From contig SIAR01000003.1 in NCBI GenBank assembly GCA_009691705.1, forward strand, positions 33,879 through 97,878: 64,000 bases of DNA, written 5' to 3'. Of this stretch, positions 40,604-49,738 are shown piece by piece; within the stretch, counting starts at the first letter, position 1, and each line of letters opens with the position of its first letter. The position numbers and the translations under genes are program-made. This DNA is from Phycisphaerales bacterium. GTDB lineage: Bacteria > Planctomycetota > Phycisphaerae > Phycisphaerales > SM1A02. The notes under the pieces were generated by a model. That model did not search any database and was not told where the DNA came from. It worked only from the letters and a program-made list of their open reading frames with translations.

Positions 40604-41665
40604 ATGCGCATCCTAATTGTGCGCCCAAGCGCTCTCGGCGACGTGTGCCGCACCGTCCCGCTCCTCTGGTCATTGCGAGCGGCCTATCCCAATGCGACGA
40701 TCGATTGGGTGGTTGAAGATACCTGGATGGATGGACTCAAGTCGCACCCCGCACTCAACGAGGCAATCCCCTTTCCGAAGCGAAAGCTCAGGTCTTTTTG
40801 GCGTAATCCGCTGGTCGCACTGCAGGCGGTTAGGTGGTTCTTGGCACTTCGCCGGCGTCGGTATGACCTCGTGATCGACGCGCAGGGGCTCGCCCGCAGC
40901 GGTCTCATGTCCATCGTGACTGGGGCAAGAGTTCGAGTGGCACATCGCGGCGCAAGAGAATTCTCGTGGCTCGCGGCCAATCGCCGGGTCGGATCATCCC
41001 CGACAGAACACGTAGTCGACGCGATGTTGCGATTGGTCGAAGCGGTGGGAGTAACGCCGCTGCCAAAGATGGACCTCGCCCGAGCGCCAGCGGAGGAAGC
41101 GTGGTGGCAGAACGAGCAGCGCATTCGCGGGATCGCGCGCCCGTATCTAGTGGTCGCGTCGGCGAATCAATGGGATGGAAAGCGTTGGATTGCGTCGCGT
41201 TGGCACGAGCTGTTGGCCTCTATCGCACCCGATCTTGCGGCGCGAGGAATTCGCAACATCGTCTGGATCGGCGGTCACAGTGAACGGGCGCAAGTGGCCG
41301 AAAACAAGCCTTCATCCGAGTCGATTGAGCCACTTCGCTCGCACGATCTTTCTGGAGCGACAACTGTGGGAGGGATGATGGCGGTTGTGATGGATGCCGC
41401 GCTGGTCGTAGCGCTCGATTCGGCGCCATCCCACTTGGCGGTTGGATTCGATGTGCCACTTGTCGCGCTCTATGGTGCGACAGCGGTTGCAACCGACGGT
41501 CCCTACAAGCAAGATGGGTGGTGCGCGCACGGCGGGCGCGACGAGACTCTGAGTCGGCACGACTATCGCAACAGCAATCGCGGGCGCCAACTAATGGCAC
41601 GCATCACGGTGTCCGAGGTTGCGACCTTGATTCGCAAGCGTCTGCGAACGGCGGCCCTGCGATGA
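40604..41665 (+). CDS. Glycosyltransferase family 9 (heptosyltransferase-like)
   Basis: MRILIVRPSALGDVCRTVPLLWSLRAAYPNATIDWVVE; ALDSAPSHLAVGFDVPLVALYGAT. Confidence 0.88.
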   Translation: MRILIVRPSALGDVCRTVPLLWSLRAAYPNATIDWVVEDTWMDGLKSHPALNEAIPFPKRKLRSFWRNPLVALQAVRWFLALRRRRYDLVIDAQGLARSGLMSIVTGARVRVAHRGAREFSWLAANRRVGSSPTEHVVDAMLRLVEAVGVTPLPKMDLARAPAEEAWWQNEQRIRGIARPYLVVASANQWDGKRWIASRWHELLASIAPDLAARGIRNIVWIGGHSERAQVAENKPSSESIEPLRSHDLSGATTVGGMMAVVMDAALVVALDSAPSHLAVGFDVPLVALYGATAVATDGPYKQDGWCAHGGRDETLSRHDYRNSNRGRQLMARITVSEVATLIRKRLRTAALR

Positions 41666-42282
41666 CGGCGCGTGTTGTGCTGGCGAGTTCAAGCCTGCGT
41701 CGGCGCGCCTTGCTTGCGTCGGCTGGATTTTCTACCGTTGCCATTGCGCCGCTGGTGGACGATGGTTCGCTGCGCGTTCGCGCCCAAACCGCGAAACGAG
41801 ACTGCGTGGCGCTCGCGTGGTTCAAAGCAGCGCAAGTGATGAACAACAGAGCGCTGCTCGAGTCGGCTGCTCCTCACGCATATGTGCTCGTCGCAGCTGA
41901 CACCGTCTGCGTGTTGGGGACTGAAGTCATGGGCAAACCTGCAACCGCGGACGAGGCCCGCAGGATGCTCACCGCGACGATGGGTCGCACGCAATGCGTA
42001 GTCACAGGAGTCTGCCTGGTCGATTTGCGCAGTGGAGAGCGCACCCTGCTCGCAGACGCAGCTCATGTTCAGTTCGGCGAAATGTCGAAAGCGCAACTCG
42101 ACGACCACATCGCCCATGGCGCCTGGCAGGGTCGCGCCGGTGGCTACAACATCGAAGAGGTTGCAAAACTCGGCTGGCCAGTCTCGTGGACTGGCGATCA
42201 GACCACAATCACTGGATTGCCAATCAGCTTGCTCACGCCCGTCTTGAAAAAGATGCTTCTGCGAGGGATGATGCCAGAGTGA
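41662..42282 (+). CDS. maf: Maf-like nucleotide pyrophosphatase
   Basis: VVLASSSLRRRALLASAGF; VLVAADTVCVLGTEVMGKP; ATGA overlap with upstream gene. Confidence 0.88.
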   Translation: MTARVVLASSSLRRRALLASAGFSTVAIAPLVDDGSLRVRAQTAKRDCVALAWFKAAQVMNNRALLESAAPHAYVLVAADTVCVLGTEVMGKPATADEARRMLTATMGRTQCVVTGVCLVDLRSGERTLLADAAHVQFGEMSKAQLDDHIAHGAWQGRAGGYNIEEVAKLGWPVSWTGDQTTITGLPISLLTPVLKKMLLRGMMPE

Positions 42283-43307
42283 CAGAGTCGACGCACGTGC
42301 TTCCGCGTTGGTGTGCTCCTGCTTCGCGCATTGCAGCGCACGCATATGGGGCGGTCGTCAACCTGCGCAACGCCCGATTTGACCGGGGGATCGGTGTGCG
42401 TCGCGTCGCACGCCCAGTGGTTTCTATTGGCAACATCGTCGCCGGTGGAACAGGCAAGAGCCCGATGGCGCGGTGGATCGCCCAGTGGGCGCTCGAGCGC
42501 GGGATGACCCCACTCATTGCATTGCGCGGCTATCGCAGCAAAGATGGTCGTGCGGATGAAGCGATCGAGCATCAATCGCTCTTGCCCGCCGCGCGTGTTG
42601 TGGTGGGCGCAAATCGATTCAAGACAATCGCGGCAGCACTCGCCCGTGATCCATCCATCGACATTGTTGTGCTCGATGACGGGTTTCAACATCGCGCGCT
42701 CGCGCGTGATCTCGATCTCGTGCTCGTGCATGGATCGCGCCCAAACTTTGATGGTGGACTCCTTCCCATGGGATGGCTTCGCGAGTCGCCGCAGTCACTC
42801 GCCCGCGCGCATGGTGTGATCGTGACGCACGGCGACTGTGTGAATGAACAGCTCGACGCACAGATCGCGATGCTGCACGGGCGCGCTGCCATCGCGTGGT
42901 GCGCGCATGCGTGGGATGGTCTGGACGTCTATCACGCAGTCGACCAACGGCGATGCTCGAGCGAATCAACCGAGTGGTTGCGCGGCCAACGACTCGCCGT
43001 TTGGGCTGGCACCGCGATGCCCACGATCATTGTTGATCAGGTAAGGGCATGCGGAGGTCAGGTTGTCTCGGTGCCGCCTCTTCGTGATCACGCCCACTAC
43101 GGTTGCGCGCTCGTTGGTCGTTTGACCGCAGCCGCGCATGAAGCGAAAGCAACTGCAATCTTCCTCACCCACAAAGACTGGGTTAAGGTGCGCGTTGACT
43201 CTGCGGCGGTCGACTTGCCGATCGTCGTTCCTCGATTGCGACTGCAATTCGCTCACGGTGAAGCCGCGCTTCGCTCGCTGCTCGAGAACCTTTGCCCAAA
43301 GCGGTAG
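42279..43307 (+). CDS. lpxK: Tetraacyldisaccharide 4'-kinase
   Basis: RPVVSIGNIVAGGTGKSPMARWIA; ALRGYRSK; VVLDDGFQHRALARDLDLVLV; GTGA overlap with maf. Confidence 0.93.
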   Translation: MTESTHVLPRWCAPASRIAAHAYGAVVNLRNARFDRGIGVRRVARPVVSIGNIVAGGTGKSPMARWIAQWALERGMTPLIALRGYRSKDGRADEAIEHQSLLPAARVVVGANRFKTIAAALARDPSIDIVVLDDGFQHRALARDLDLVLVHGSRPNFDGGLLPMGWLRESPQSLARAHGVIVTHGDCVNEQLDAQIAMLHGRAAIAWCAHAWDGLDVYHAVDQRRCSSESTEWLRGQRLAVWAGTAMPTIIVDQVRACGGQVVSVPPLRDHAHYGCALVGRLTAAAHEAKATAIFLTHKDWVKVRVDSAAVDLPIVVPRLRLQFAHGEAALRSLLENLCPKR

Positions 43308-43317
43308 TCTCATTGGC

Positions 43318-44850
43318 ATGACTCCCATGGAAGCAAGCGTCTTGGAGTGTGTCCGCTCATGGAAGTCATTTCGATTGCTCGTAGTAGGCGACTTCATGCT
43401 CGACCAAGCCCTATGTGGCGATGCCGAGCGGTTGAGTCCTGATGCGCCTGTTCCTGTGCTCGCGGTGCGAGATTCATCCGCGACCATCGATACTCCGGGC
43501 GGTGCGGGCAACGTCGCAGTCTTTGCCGCCGCGCTCGGCGGAGTCGTGAGTTGCATTGGAGTCGTCGGTCACGATGCCGATGGCGGGCTCCTGCGTGCTG
43601 CCCTGCACCGCGGCGGGTGCGAGACTCGTGGTTTGATCGTTGACCACGCGCGTCCAACAACGACCAAGCGCAGTCTGATCGGTCGCGCTCAGCATCGCCA
43701 TCCCCAGAAAATGTTTCGGATCGACGTCGAAAGTCGTGAGCCACTCAGCGATGCGATGCAAGCGAAACTTGTCACCGCAATCGAAGCGCAATTGAAGGAG
43801 TGTGATGTTGTCTGTCTCGAGGACTACTGCAAGGGTGTCTGCACTCCCGAACTCTGTCGCATCCTGATCGAACTCTGCAAAGCGCGAGAGATTCCGGTGC
43901 TGGTTGATCCCGCTGCGATCGACGATTACAGTCGCTACCGCGGAGCAACGGCGATCACGCCCAATCGGTCTGAGGCAGAACGTGCCACCGGATGCACGGT
44001 CGATCCTGCGCACGTGGTGGATGGATCGCGTGGGATGGCGAGCCAATTGCTCAAAGCGCTCGAGCTTGACGCGGTCGTCATCACGCTCGACAAAGATGGC
44101 GCGCTTCTTGAAACAAGATTGGATGGGGCGTGCCACTTGCCCACGGTCGTGCGACAGGTTTACGACGTGACCGGAGCGGGAGACATGGTGCTTGCGGTGC
44201 TGGCTGGTGCCGTTGCAAACCACATGCCATGGAAGGAAGCGGTCACGCTGGCAAACATCGCAGCGGGCCTCGAGGTCGAAGTCTTCGGAGTGCGAGCATT
44301 TTCACTCGCCGAGATTCAAGCGCAGCTACTGAGAATCGCCCATGTTTCCTCTGGAAAACTTCGCTCGCGCGCCGACCTCATGGTCGAGCTAGCGGTGCAC
44401 CGCGCTGCGCGCCGCACGATCGTGATGACCAACGGATGTTTCGACTTGTTGCACATTGGCCATGCCGCATCGCTTCGAGAGGCGAAAGCGCTCGGCGACA
44501 TTCTTGTGGTGGCGGTGAACTGCGATGCCCAAGTACGCACGGCTAAAGGCCCAGACCGCCCGATCAACGCGCAGGGTGATCGAGCCGAACTACTGGGCGA
44601 ACTCAGCTCAGTCGACTATGTGACGATTTTTGACGAACCGACAGCGGCAGAGTTGCTGCGGGCGATCCAACCAGATGTCTATGTCAAGGGAGGGGACTAC
44701 ATCGGCAAAGAGATCACCGAATCAGCCGTTGTCAAAAGTTATGGCGGAAAAACTGTTTTTGTTGGAGTTCGTGCGGGGTTATCTACGACTGCGCTCGTGG
44801 CGCGTGTGCGCGAGTCGTTTGTAGTCGGTGGAAATTCAATTCCGTCTTGA
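43318..44850 (+). CDS. hldE: Bifunctional heptose-7-P kinase/heptose-1-P adenylyltransferase
   Basis: PfkB-type kinase half (RLSPDAPVPVL; VYDVTGAGDMVLAVLA) and nucleotidyltransferase half (MTNGCFDLLHIGHAASL). Confidence 0.94.
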   Translation: MTPMEASVLECVRSWKSFRLLVVGDFMLDQALCGDAERLSPDAPVPVLAVRDSSATIDTPGGAGNVAVFAAALGGVVSCIGVVGHDADGGLLRAALHRGGCETRGLIVDHARPTTTKRSLIGRAQHRHPQKMFRIDVESREPLSDAMQAKLVTAIEAQLKECDVVCLEDYCKGVCTPELCRILIELCKAREIPVLVDPAAIDDYSRYRGATAITPNRSEAERATGCTVDPAHVVDGSRGMASQLLKALELDAVVITLDKDGALLETRLDGACHLPTVVRQVYDVTGAGDMVLAVLAGAVANHMPWKEAVTLANIAAGLEVEVFGVRAFSLAEIQAQLLRIAHVSSGKLRSRADLMVELAVHRAARRTIVMTNGCFDLLHIGHAASLREAKALGDILVVAVNCDAQVRTAKGPDRPINAQGDRAELLGELSSVDYVTIFDEPTAAELLRAIQPDVYVKGGDYIGKEITESAVVKSYGGKTVFVGVRAGLSTTALVARVRESFVVGGNSIPS

Positions 44851-44975
44851 CTCGCACGGGTTCGACGGCGATACTGTGAGGGTAATCTGCAAGAAGTGTG
44901 CAGGATGGCCGAACGACAATTGACAGATCGAACTCAAACTCGCGCACCGAAAGCAACTTTCTGACGGGACACTCC

Positions 44976-45296
44976 ATGATGACCACAGTTACAAAAAAAG
45001 ACTTCGTTGACCGCATCGCCGAAAAAACTGGGCTGAAGCGCGGCGATGTCAAAGTGACGGTTCAACTTTTTCTCGACGGGATGATCGACGAACTCGCCAA
45101 TGGCAATCGGTTGGAGTTTCGCGATTTCGGAGTCTTCGAAGTGCGTGAACGCGCATCACGTGTCGCCCAAAACCCAAAGACGCTTGAGCAAGTCGTCGTG
45201 CCAGCCCGCAAGGCGGTTCGGTTCAAGGTTGGTCGATTGATGCGTGAGCGCATTGTGGTTAGTGACGCAAACACAGCGACTGCTGCAGCCCACTAA
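44976..45296 (+). CDS. HU/IHF family DNA-binding protein
   Basis: TKKDFVDRIAEKTGLKRGDVKVTVQLFLDGMIDELANGNRLEFRDFGVFEVRERASRVAQNP. Confidence 0.93.
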   Translation: MMTTVTKKDFVDRIAEKTGLKRGDVKVTVQLFLDGMIDELANGNRLEFRDFGVFEVRERASRVAQNPKTLEQVVVPARKAVRFKVGRLMRERIVVSDANTATAAAH

Positions 45297-46783
45297 TGGC
45301 AAAGCGCAGCGGCGCCAACCGTGGTGACTCTGCGCCGAGAGTCGATCCTCAAGAGGCGGCGCGTCTCTTGAAAGCGATGCCACCAAACGCCCCCGAGGCC
45401 GAGATGGCCTTGCTTGGCAGCATGTTGATCGAGCCTGGCGCGATTGGCGACGTCGTGGGAATCGTTCGCAACGCAGACGACTTCTTTCAGGACAAGCATC
45501 GCACGATCTATTCGACGATGGTTGAGATCTACGACCGCACCTCGTCGGTGGATGTCGTTCGGCTGAATCAGACATTGTCAGATCGTCAGGTGCTCGAAGC
45601 GATTGGCGGTCTTGAGTATCTCATCCAACTTTCAGAGAGCGTGCCAAGCGCGCAGTTCGCGACTGAGTATGCCCGCGCCGTGCGCGACAAGGCCACGCTT
45701 CGACAACTGATCGATGCATCTGGGTCAACCGTGCACGACGCCTTTCATTCGACCGAAGAAGCGCAGATGGTGCTCGAGACTGCCGAGCAGCGTATTTTTT
45801 CGATCGCGCAGAATCGTGAGTCAACACCCTTCGCCGATTTGCCGCAATTGCTGCGCGAAACTATGGAGGCGCTGCAGTCGCGTGATGGATCGGGTTTGAC
45901 CGGACTCGCATCGGGATTCGAAGATGTGGATGAGATGACGAGTGGATTGCAGCGCGGAGAGATGTTGATCGTCGCGGCCCGTCCGTCCATGGGAAAGACT
46001 GCGTTGGCGCTAAACATGATGGAGGGTGTCGCACTCGCAGGTCAGCCCGTTGCCATGTTCAGTCTCGAAATGGGTCGTCAACAATTGGTGCAGCGATTGC
46101 TCTGCGCCAAAGCTGGCGTCGATGGACAGCGACTGCGGCGCGGCACACTGCAAGCAGATGACAACCGCCGACTCGTTGCGGCCTGCGACGCATTACAGTC
46201 TTCGAAGATTTTCATTGACGACACCGCTGGTTTGACACTCTTGCAGTTGCGTTCGAAAGCACGGCGCATGAAAGAGAAGTTTGACATCGGATGCATCTTC
46301 ATCGATTACCTGCAGTTGATGAGTTCTGGTTTGCGCAGTGAGAGCCGGCAGGTTGAGGTCAGCGAGATCAGCCGAGGCATCAAGGCGATGGCGCGTGAAC
46401 TGAATGTTCCGGTGGTCTGCTTGTCGCAGTTGAACCGCGCCGCCGAGCAGCGCGAAGGGCACCGTCCCCGAATGAGTGATTTGCGCGAGTCTGGGTCGAT
46501 CGAACAAGACGCAGACGTCATCTTGATGTTGCACCGCGAGGAGTACTACCACCAGGGTGATCCTGAATGGTCTGAGACGAATCTCGATAAGGTCGGGATG
46601 GCAGAACTCATTTTCGCAAAGCAGCGCAATGGACCAACAGGAGTTGTGAAACTCGTGTGGGATCAGAGTTCGACTTGCTTCCGCTCATACTCGCCGCTCT
46701 CTGCGCCGGCAGGGGTTGAGTATCGAAGTTTCGAACCACGGGGTGGCGTGTACGGAAGTAGCGCGGACGATCTCCCAACTTGA
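45296..46783 (+). CDS. dnaB: Replicative DNA helicase DnaB
   Basis: PPNAPEAEMALLGSMLIEPGAI; Walker A ARPSMGKTALALNM; FIDYLQLM; LRESGSIEQDADVILMLHREEYY. Confidence 0.97.
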   Translation: MAKRSGANRGDSAPRVDPQEAARLLKAMPPNAPEAEMALLGSMLIEPGAIGDVVGIVRNADDFFQDKHRTIYSTMVEIYDRTSSVDVVRLNQTLSDRQVLEAIGGLEYLIQLSESVPSAQFATEYARAVRDKATLRQLIDASGSTVHDAFHSTEEAQMVLETAEQRIFSIAQNRESTPFADLPQLLRETMEALQSRDGSGLTGLASGFEDVDEMTSGLQRGEMLIVAARPSMGKTALALNMMEGVALAGQPVAMFSLEMGRQQLVQRLLCAKAGVDGQRLRRGTLQADDNRRLVAACDALQSSKIFIDDTAGLTLLQLRSKARRMKEKFDIGCIFIDYLQLMSSGLRSESRQVEVSEISRGIKAMARELNVPVVCLSQLNRAAEQREGHRPRMSDLRESGSIEQDADVILMLHREEYYHQGDPEWSETNLDKVGMAELIFAKQRNGPTGVVKLVWDQSSTCFRSYSPLSAPAGVEYRSFEPRGGVYGSSADDLPT

Positions 46784-46807
46784 TCGAGACGCATAGACTC
46801 GCTGAAT

Positions 46808-47395
46808 ATGAGTGAGGGTCAGGATGACCAACTTCGCAAAGACCAAATCGCCCAATGGCTTGCCCGCGCAGGTCGGGGCGACGAGCAGGCGTGGAGGCTT
46901 TTGGTTGAAGAGTTTTCCCCCCGCGTCTTTGGACTGCTTCGAGCGCAGCGTATCGATGCAGACCTCGCCGAAGAACTCACCCAATCGGTCTTTGCAACGC
47001 TAGTAGAGAAACTCTCTGGCTATACCGAACAGGGGCAGTTTGAGGCTTGGATCTTTCGAGTCGCAATCAACCGCCTTCGCGATGAGATGCGCCGGCGTTC
47101 TCGCCATGCCCGATCTGGAAGCGAAGATGGCATCGCAGCAGCGAAGAGTTCAGGGATGGGTGGAGAGGGTTATAGGACCGTTGAAGAGTCGCAAGTCGTT
47201 GCCCTAGAAGGGGCAATGGCAGAACTCTCGCGGGCTGACCGAGAGATAATTGACCTTCGTCACACTGGCGGGTTGAGTTTCAAACAGATTGCCCACCTGC
47301 TCAAAGAGCCTGTGGGAACCCTGCTCGCGCGACACCACCGAGCGCTCTCGAGACTGCGCGAGATGATCGAATTGCGTTCAAAGCGGCGAGGATAA
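46808..47395 (+). CDS. ECF RNA polymerase sigma factor
   Basis: Sigma2 and sigma4 regions: DLAEELTQSVFATLVEKL...FEAWIFRVAINRLRDEMRRR; LSFKQIAHLLKEPVGTLLARHHRALSRLR. Confidence 0.9.
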   Translation: MSEGQDDQLRKDQIAQWLARAGRGDEQAWRLLVEEFSPRVFGLLRAQRIDADLAEELTQSVFATLVEKLSGYTEQGQFEAWIFRVAINRLRDEMRRRSRHARSGSEDGIAAAKSSGMGGEGYRTVEESQVVALEGAMAELSRADREIIDLRHTGGLSFKQIAHLLKEPVGTLLARHHRALSRLREMIELRSKRRG

Positions 47396-47436
47396 TTCGT
47401 GCAATCGACCATGCCACACGACGTTCTACACCACGC

Positions 47437-47958
47437 ATGAAGTTCACTGGATTGCATCCGAGCGGTGGGGATGAGTCGGAGGACTTCCACTCAGACCACA
47501 TCAACCATCGACTTCTTGAGCACGCGCTCGAAGCGCGCGGTGTTCAAATGCGTGACCGTGCTGGTCTCGCCGAACGCGTCTTGCGGTCTAACCCACTCAT
47601 TCGGCGTGGTCTGGATCATGCAAGTGTTGGATCGATTGACAGTTGGAAGGATCGCTGGGGAATGGGTCTCGCGATCGCCGCGTCTCTCGCCGCTGCCGTC
47701 TTTGTGATGAATGTCATCGATGTTCGTAGGGCGATCCCTAATCAACAAGTCGTTGCGACGGCCGACTCGGGGGGAACGATGTCTGAACCGGTGCTCGTGT
47801 CACTGCTCGCCGGGAGTGAAGTTGTCACGGATAGCGGTGACCAAGAGTTTGTGGTAGATGAGTGGAGCGCGATGCCGATTCTGAGATTGCGCGATGCATC
47901 CTTCGGCGACTTGAATGCAGAAGTGCAACTCATCCTCGCCTCGGCCGGAACCACCTGA
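47437..47958 (+). CDS. Single-pass membrane protein next to the ECF sigma gene (possible anti-sigma factor)
   Basis: Central TM WGMGLAIAASLAAAVFVMNVI; 42 nt after the sigma stop. Confidence 0.6.
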   Translation: MKFTGLHPSGGDESEDFHSDHINHRLLEHALEARGVQMRDRAGLAERVLRSNPLIRRGLDHASVGSIDSWKDRWGMGLAIAASLAAAVFVMNVIDVRRAIPNQQVVATADSGGTMSEPVLVSLLAGSEVVTDSGDQEFVVDEWSAMPILRLRDASFGDLNAEVQLILASAGTT

Positions 47959-47967
47959 GTAAATGAC

Positions 47968-48711
47968 GTGATGCTTTCAGTGTGCATTCTCTGCTCAGCA
48001 CTCGCCGCACGAGAAGTCGACGCTGAAGCAGGCGTACGGCTTTCGTCCCACGAGTCTGCTGTTGGGTGCGTGATCGCGGTGGGAGACACGACTGCATGCC
48101 AAGCACAGATTGAGTGCCAGACACGAACTGGATGCCCAGAGCCTGATGCGCTCATCGCCGTGGCGCGGGATGTCGCGCCGGAATGGGCCAAAACACTCGA
48201 AGAAGCTCGGGCGAAAGATCCCGCGACCTTTCGAATCGCCGCAGAAAGGATGGGCAAGCGGCTGGCATCGCTGGCAGTCCTACGTCGACACAAACCCGCT
48301 CTCTATGCCCTGCGCGTAGAAGAACTTCGCGTGCAGGGACAACTTGAGGGACTTGGCGCGCAGTGGGGAAGCGCGCAACTTGGCAATCGCCAAGCAGAGG
48401 CGCAGCAGATCGAGTCACAGATCCGAGCGCTTGCTGGAACAATTGTCGATCTCAACCTGCGATCGCGCGCGATGGAGTTGGCAGAGATTGACACGGTGAT
48501 GCGCACGATGCGCTCTGGGCTCGAACAGGATGCCAGGGCGCGCGACGAGACGGTCAGCAAGATTGTGGATGCATATCGCGACGGTCGCGAAGCGCCAGTC
48601 TTGGGCGTGCTCTTGGGCGGCCGTTCGCCTGTTGATTCAGCGACGCCCGCCGCGACGCAGCCTGTGGTGCCATCCGTGCCATCCGTGCCATCCGTGCCAT
48701 CCGCGCCGTAG
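47968..48711 (+). CDS. Alpha-helical exported protein with a C-terminal VPS repeat tail
   Basis: Signal-like N-terminus, charged helical body, 10 nt downstream of the previous ORF. Confidence 0.6.
   Translation: MMLSVCILCSALAAREVDAEAGVRLSSHESAVGCVIAVGDTTACQAQIECQTRTGCPEPDALIAVARDVAPEWAKTLEEARAKDPATFRIAAERMGKRLASLAVLRRHKPALYALRVEELRVQGQLEGLGAQWGSAQLGNRQAEAQQIESQIRALAGTIVDLNLRSRAMELAEIDTVMRTMRSGLEQDARARDETVSKIVDAYRDGREAPVLGVLLGGRSPVDSATPAATQPVVPSVPSVPSVPSAP
48667..48702 (+). repeat. 9-bp tandem repeat gtgccatcc x4 encoding (VPS)4
   Basis: Four consecutive copies. Confidence 0.9.
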
Positions 48712-48722
48712 TCTGTCGGTCA

Positions 48723-49721
48723 GTGAGCGCGAATAAAACAGCACGGCGGATTCCCGGAGGTTTCGGAGTGGCAGTTCTCGCTGTTGTGCTACTTGCCTGT
48801 GCGTGTTCACTTCCATGGACGGTTGGTCGCGTTGATCGAGCAGGGGGTGCACCAGTTCGGAGGTATGAGGCGGGAAATCTCGAGCTGTCGTTGCTTGCTC
48901 CATCCTGGTGGCATGATTCGCCAGCCGTGCAGTCGACCATCGCGGCGCAGCTCGCTGCGGGTGCCTATGTTCCAACGCGCATCCTCGGAACCGATCGGCA
49001 TGGTCGCGATGTCCTGGCACGTTGCTTGATGGGCGGCGCGGTGAGTCTGCTCATCGGTCTCAGTGCAGCGCTCGTGGCAGTGGGATTTGGCACGCTGTAC
49101 GGCGCGGCGAGCGCCGCGTGTGGCGGCCGCGTCGATGGCTCAATGATGCGTGTTGTTGACGTGATGTATGGACTTCCATCGATGCTGTTGGTGGTGCTCT
49201 TTGCGGTCGCTGCCGAGGGAGTGCTCGAGCGGTTGGGCCTCGAGCGCACGGGACCTGGTCATCAATTCTTTGATGTTGCCATCCTGTTGCTTGCCATCGG
49301 TGCAACTAGTTGGCTGACCGTTGCGCGTGTGATTCGCGGTCAGGTGCTGAGCCTGCGCGGTCAACTCTTCATGGAGGCGTGTCGGGCAGTTGGAGTTGGT
49401 CCCTGGCGGCAATTTCGGTTGCATTATCTGCCCAACGTCGTGGCGCCAGTTGCCGTCTATGCCGCACTCGCTGTACCAGCGGCGATTTTGTCAGAGAGTT
49501 TTCTGAGCTTTCTTGGGATCGGTGTGCGCGAACCCCTTCCATCGTGGGGCAATCTCGCGTCGGAGGGACTCGCGGAAGTGAACACAATCCATAGCCGTTG
49601 GTGGCTCTTGCTCTGGCCGTGCATCTCGATCGGGGGCACACTGCTCGCGCTGAACTTTGTTGGCGACACCTTGCGTTCGGCGGTCGATCCTGCCTCGCGT
49701 CGACGCATCCCAACTGCGTGA
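48723..49721 (+). CDS. Peptide-type ABC transporter permease (DppC/OppC-like)
   Basis: ILGTDRHGRDVLARCLMGG; EACRAVGVGPWRQFRLHYLPNV; ILSESFLSFLGIGVREPLPSWG; GTG start. Confidence 0.9.
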   Translation: MSANKTARRIPGGFGVAVLAVVLLACACSLPWTVGRVDRAGGAPVRRYEAGNLELSLLAPSWWHDSPAVQSTIAAQLAAGAYVPTRILGTDRHGRDVLARCLMGGAVSLLIGLSAALVAVGFGTLYGAASAACGGRVDGSMMRVVDVMYGLPSMLLVVLFAVAAEGVLERLGLERTGPGHQFFDVAILLLAIGATSWLTVARVIRGQVLSLRGQLFMEACRAVGVGPWRQFRLHYLPNVVAPVAVYAALAVPAAILSESFLSFLGIGVREPLPSWGNLASEGLAEVNTIHSRWWLLLWPCISIGGTLLALNFVGDTLRSAVDPASRRRIPTA

Positions 49722-49738
49722 TAGGATCCAAATTTCCT

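Noticed and set aside
47968-48711. Possible assignment of the ORF as a named Spy/CpxP or heavy-metal sensor
   Set aside because: Helical and exported, but I cannot see a diagnostic LTxxQ pattern; left as unknown.
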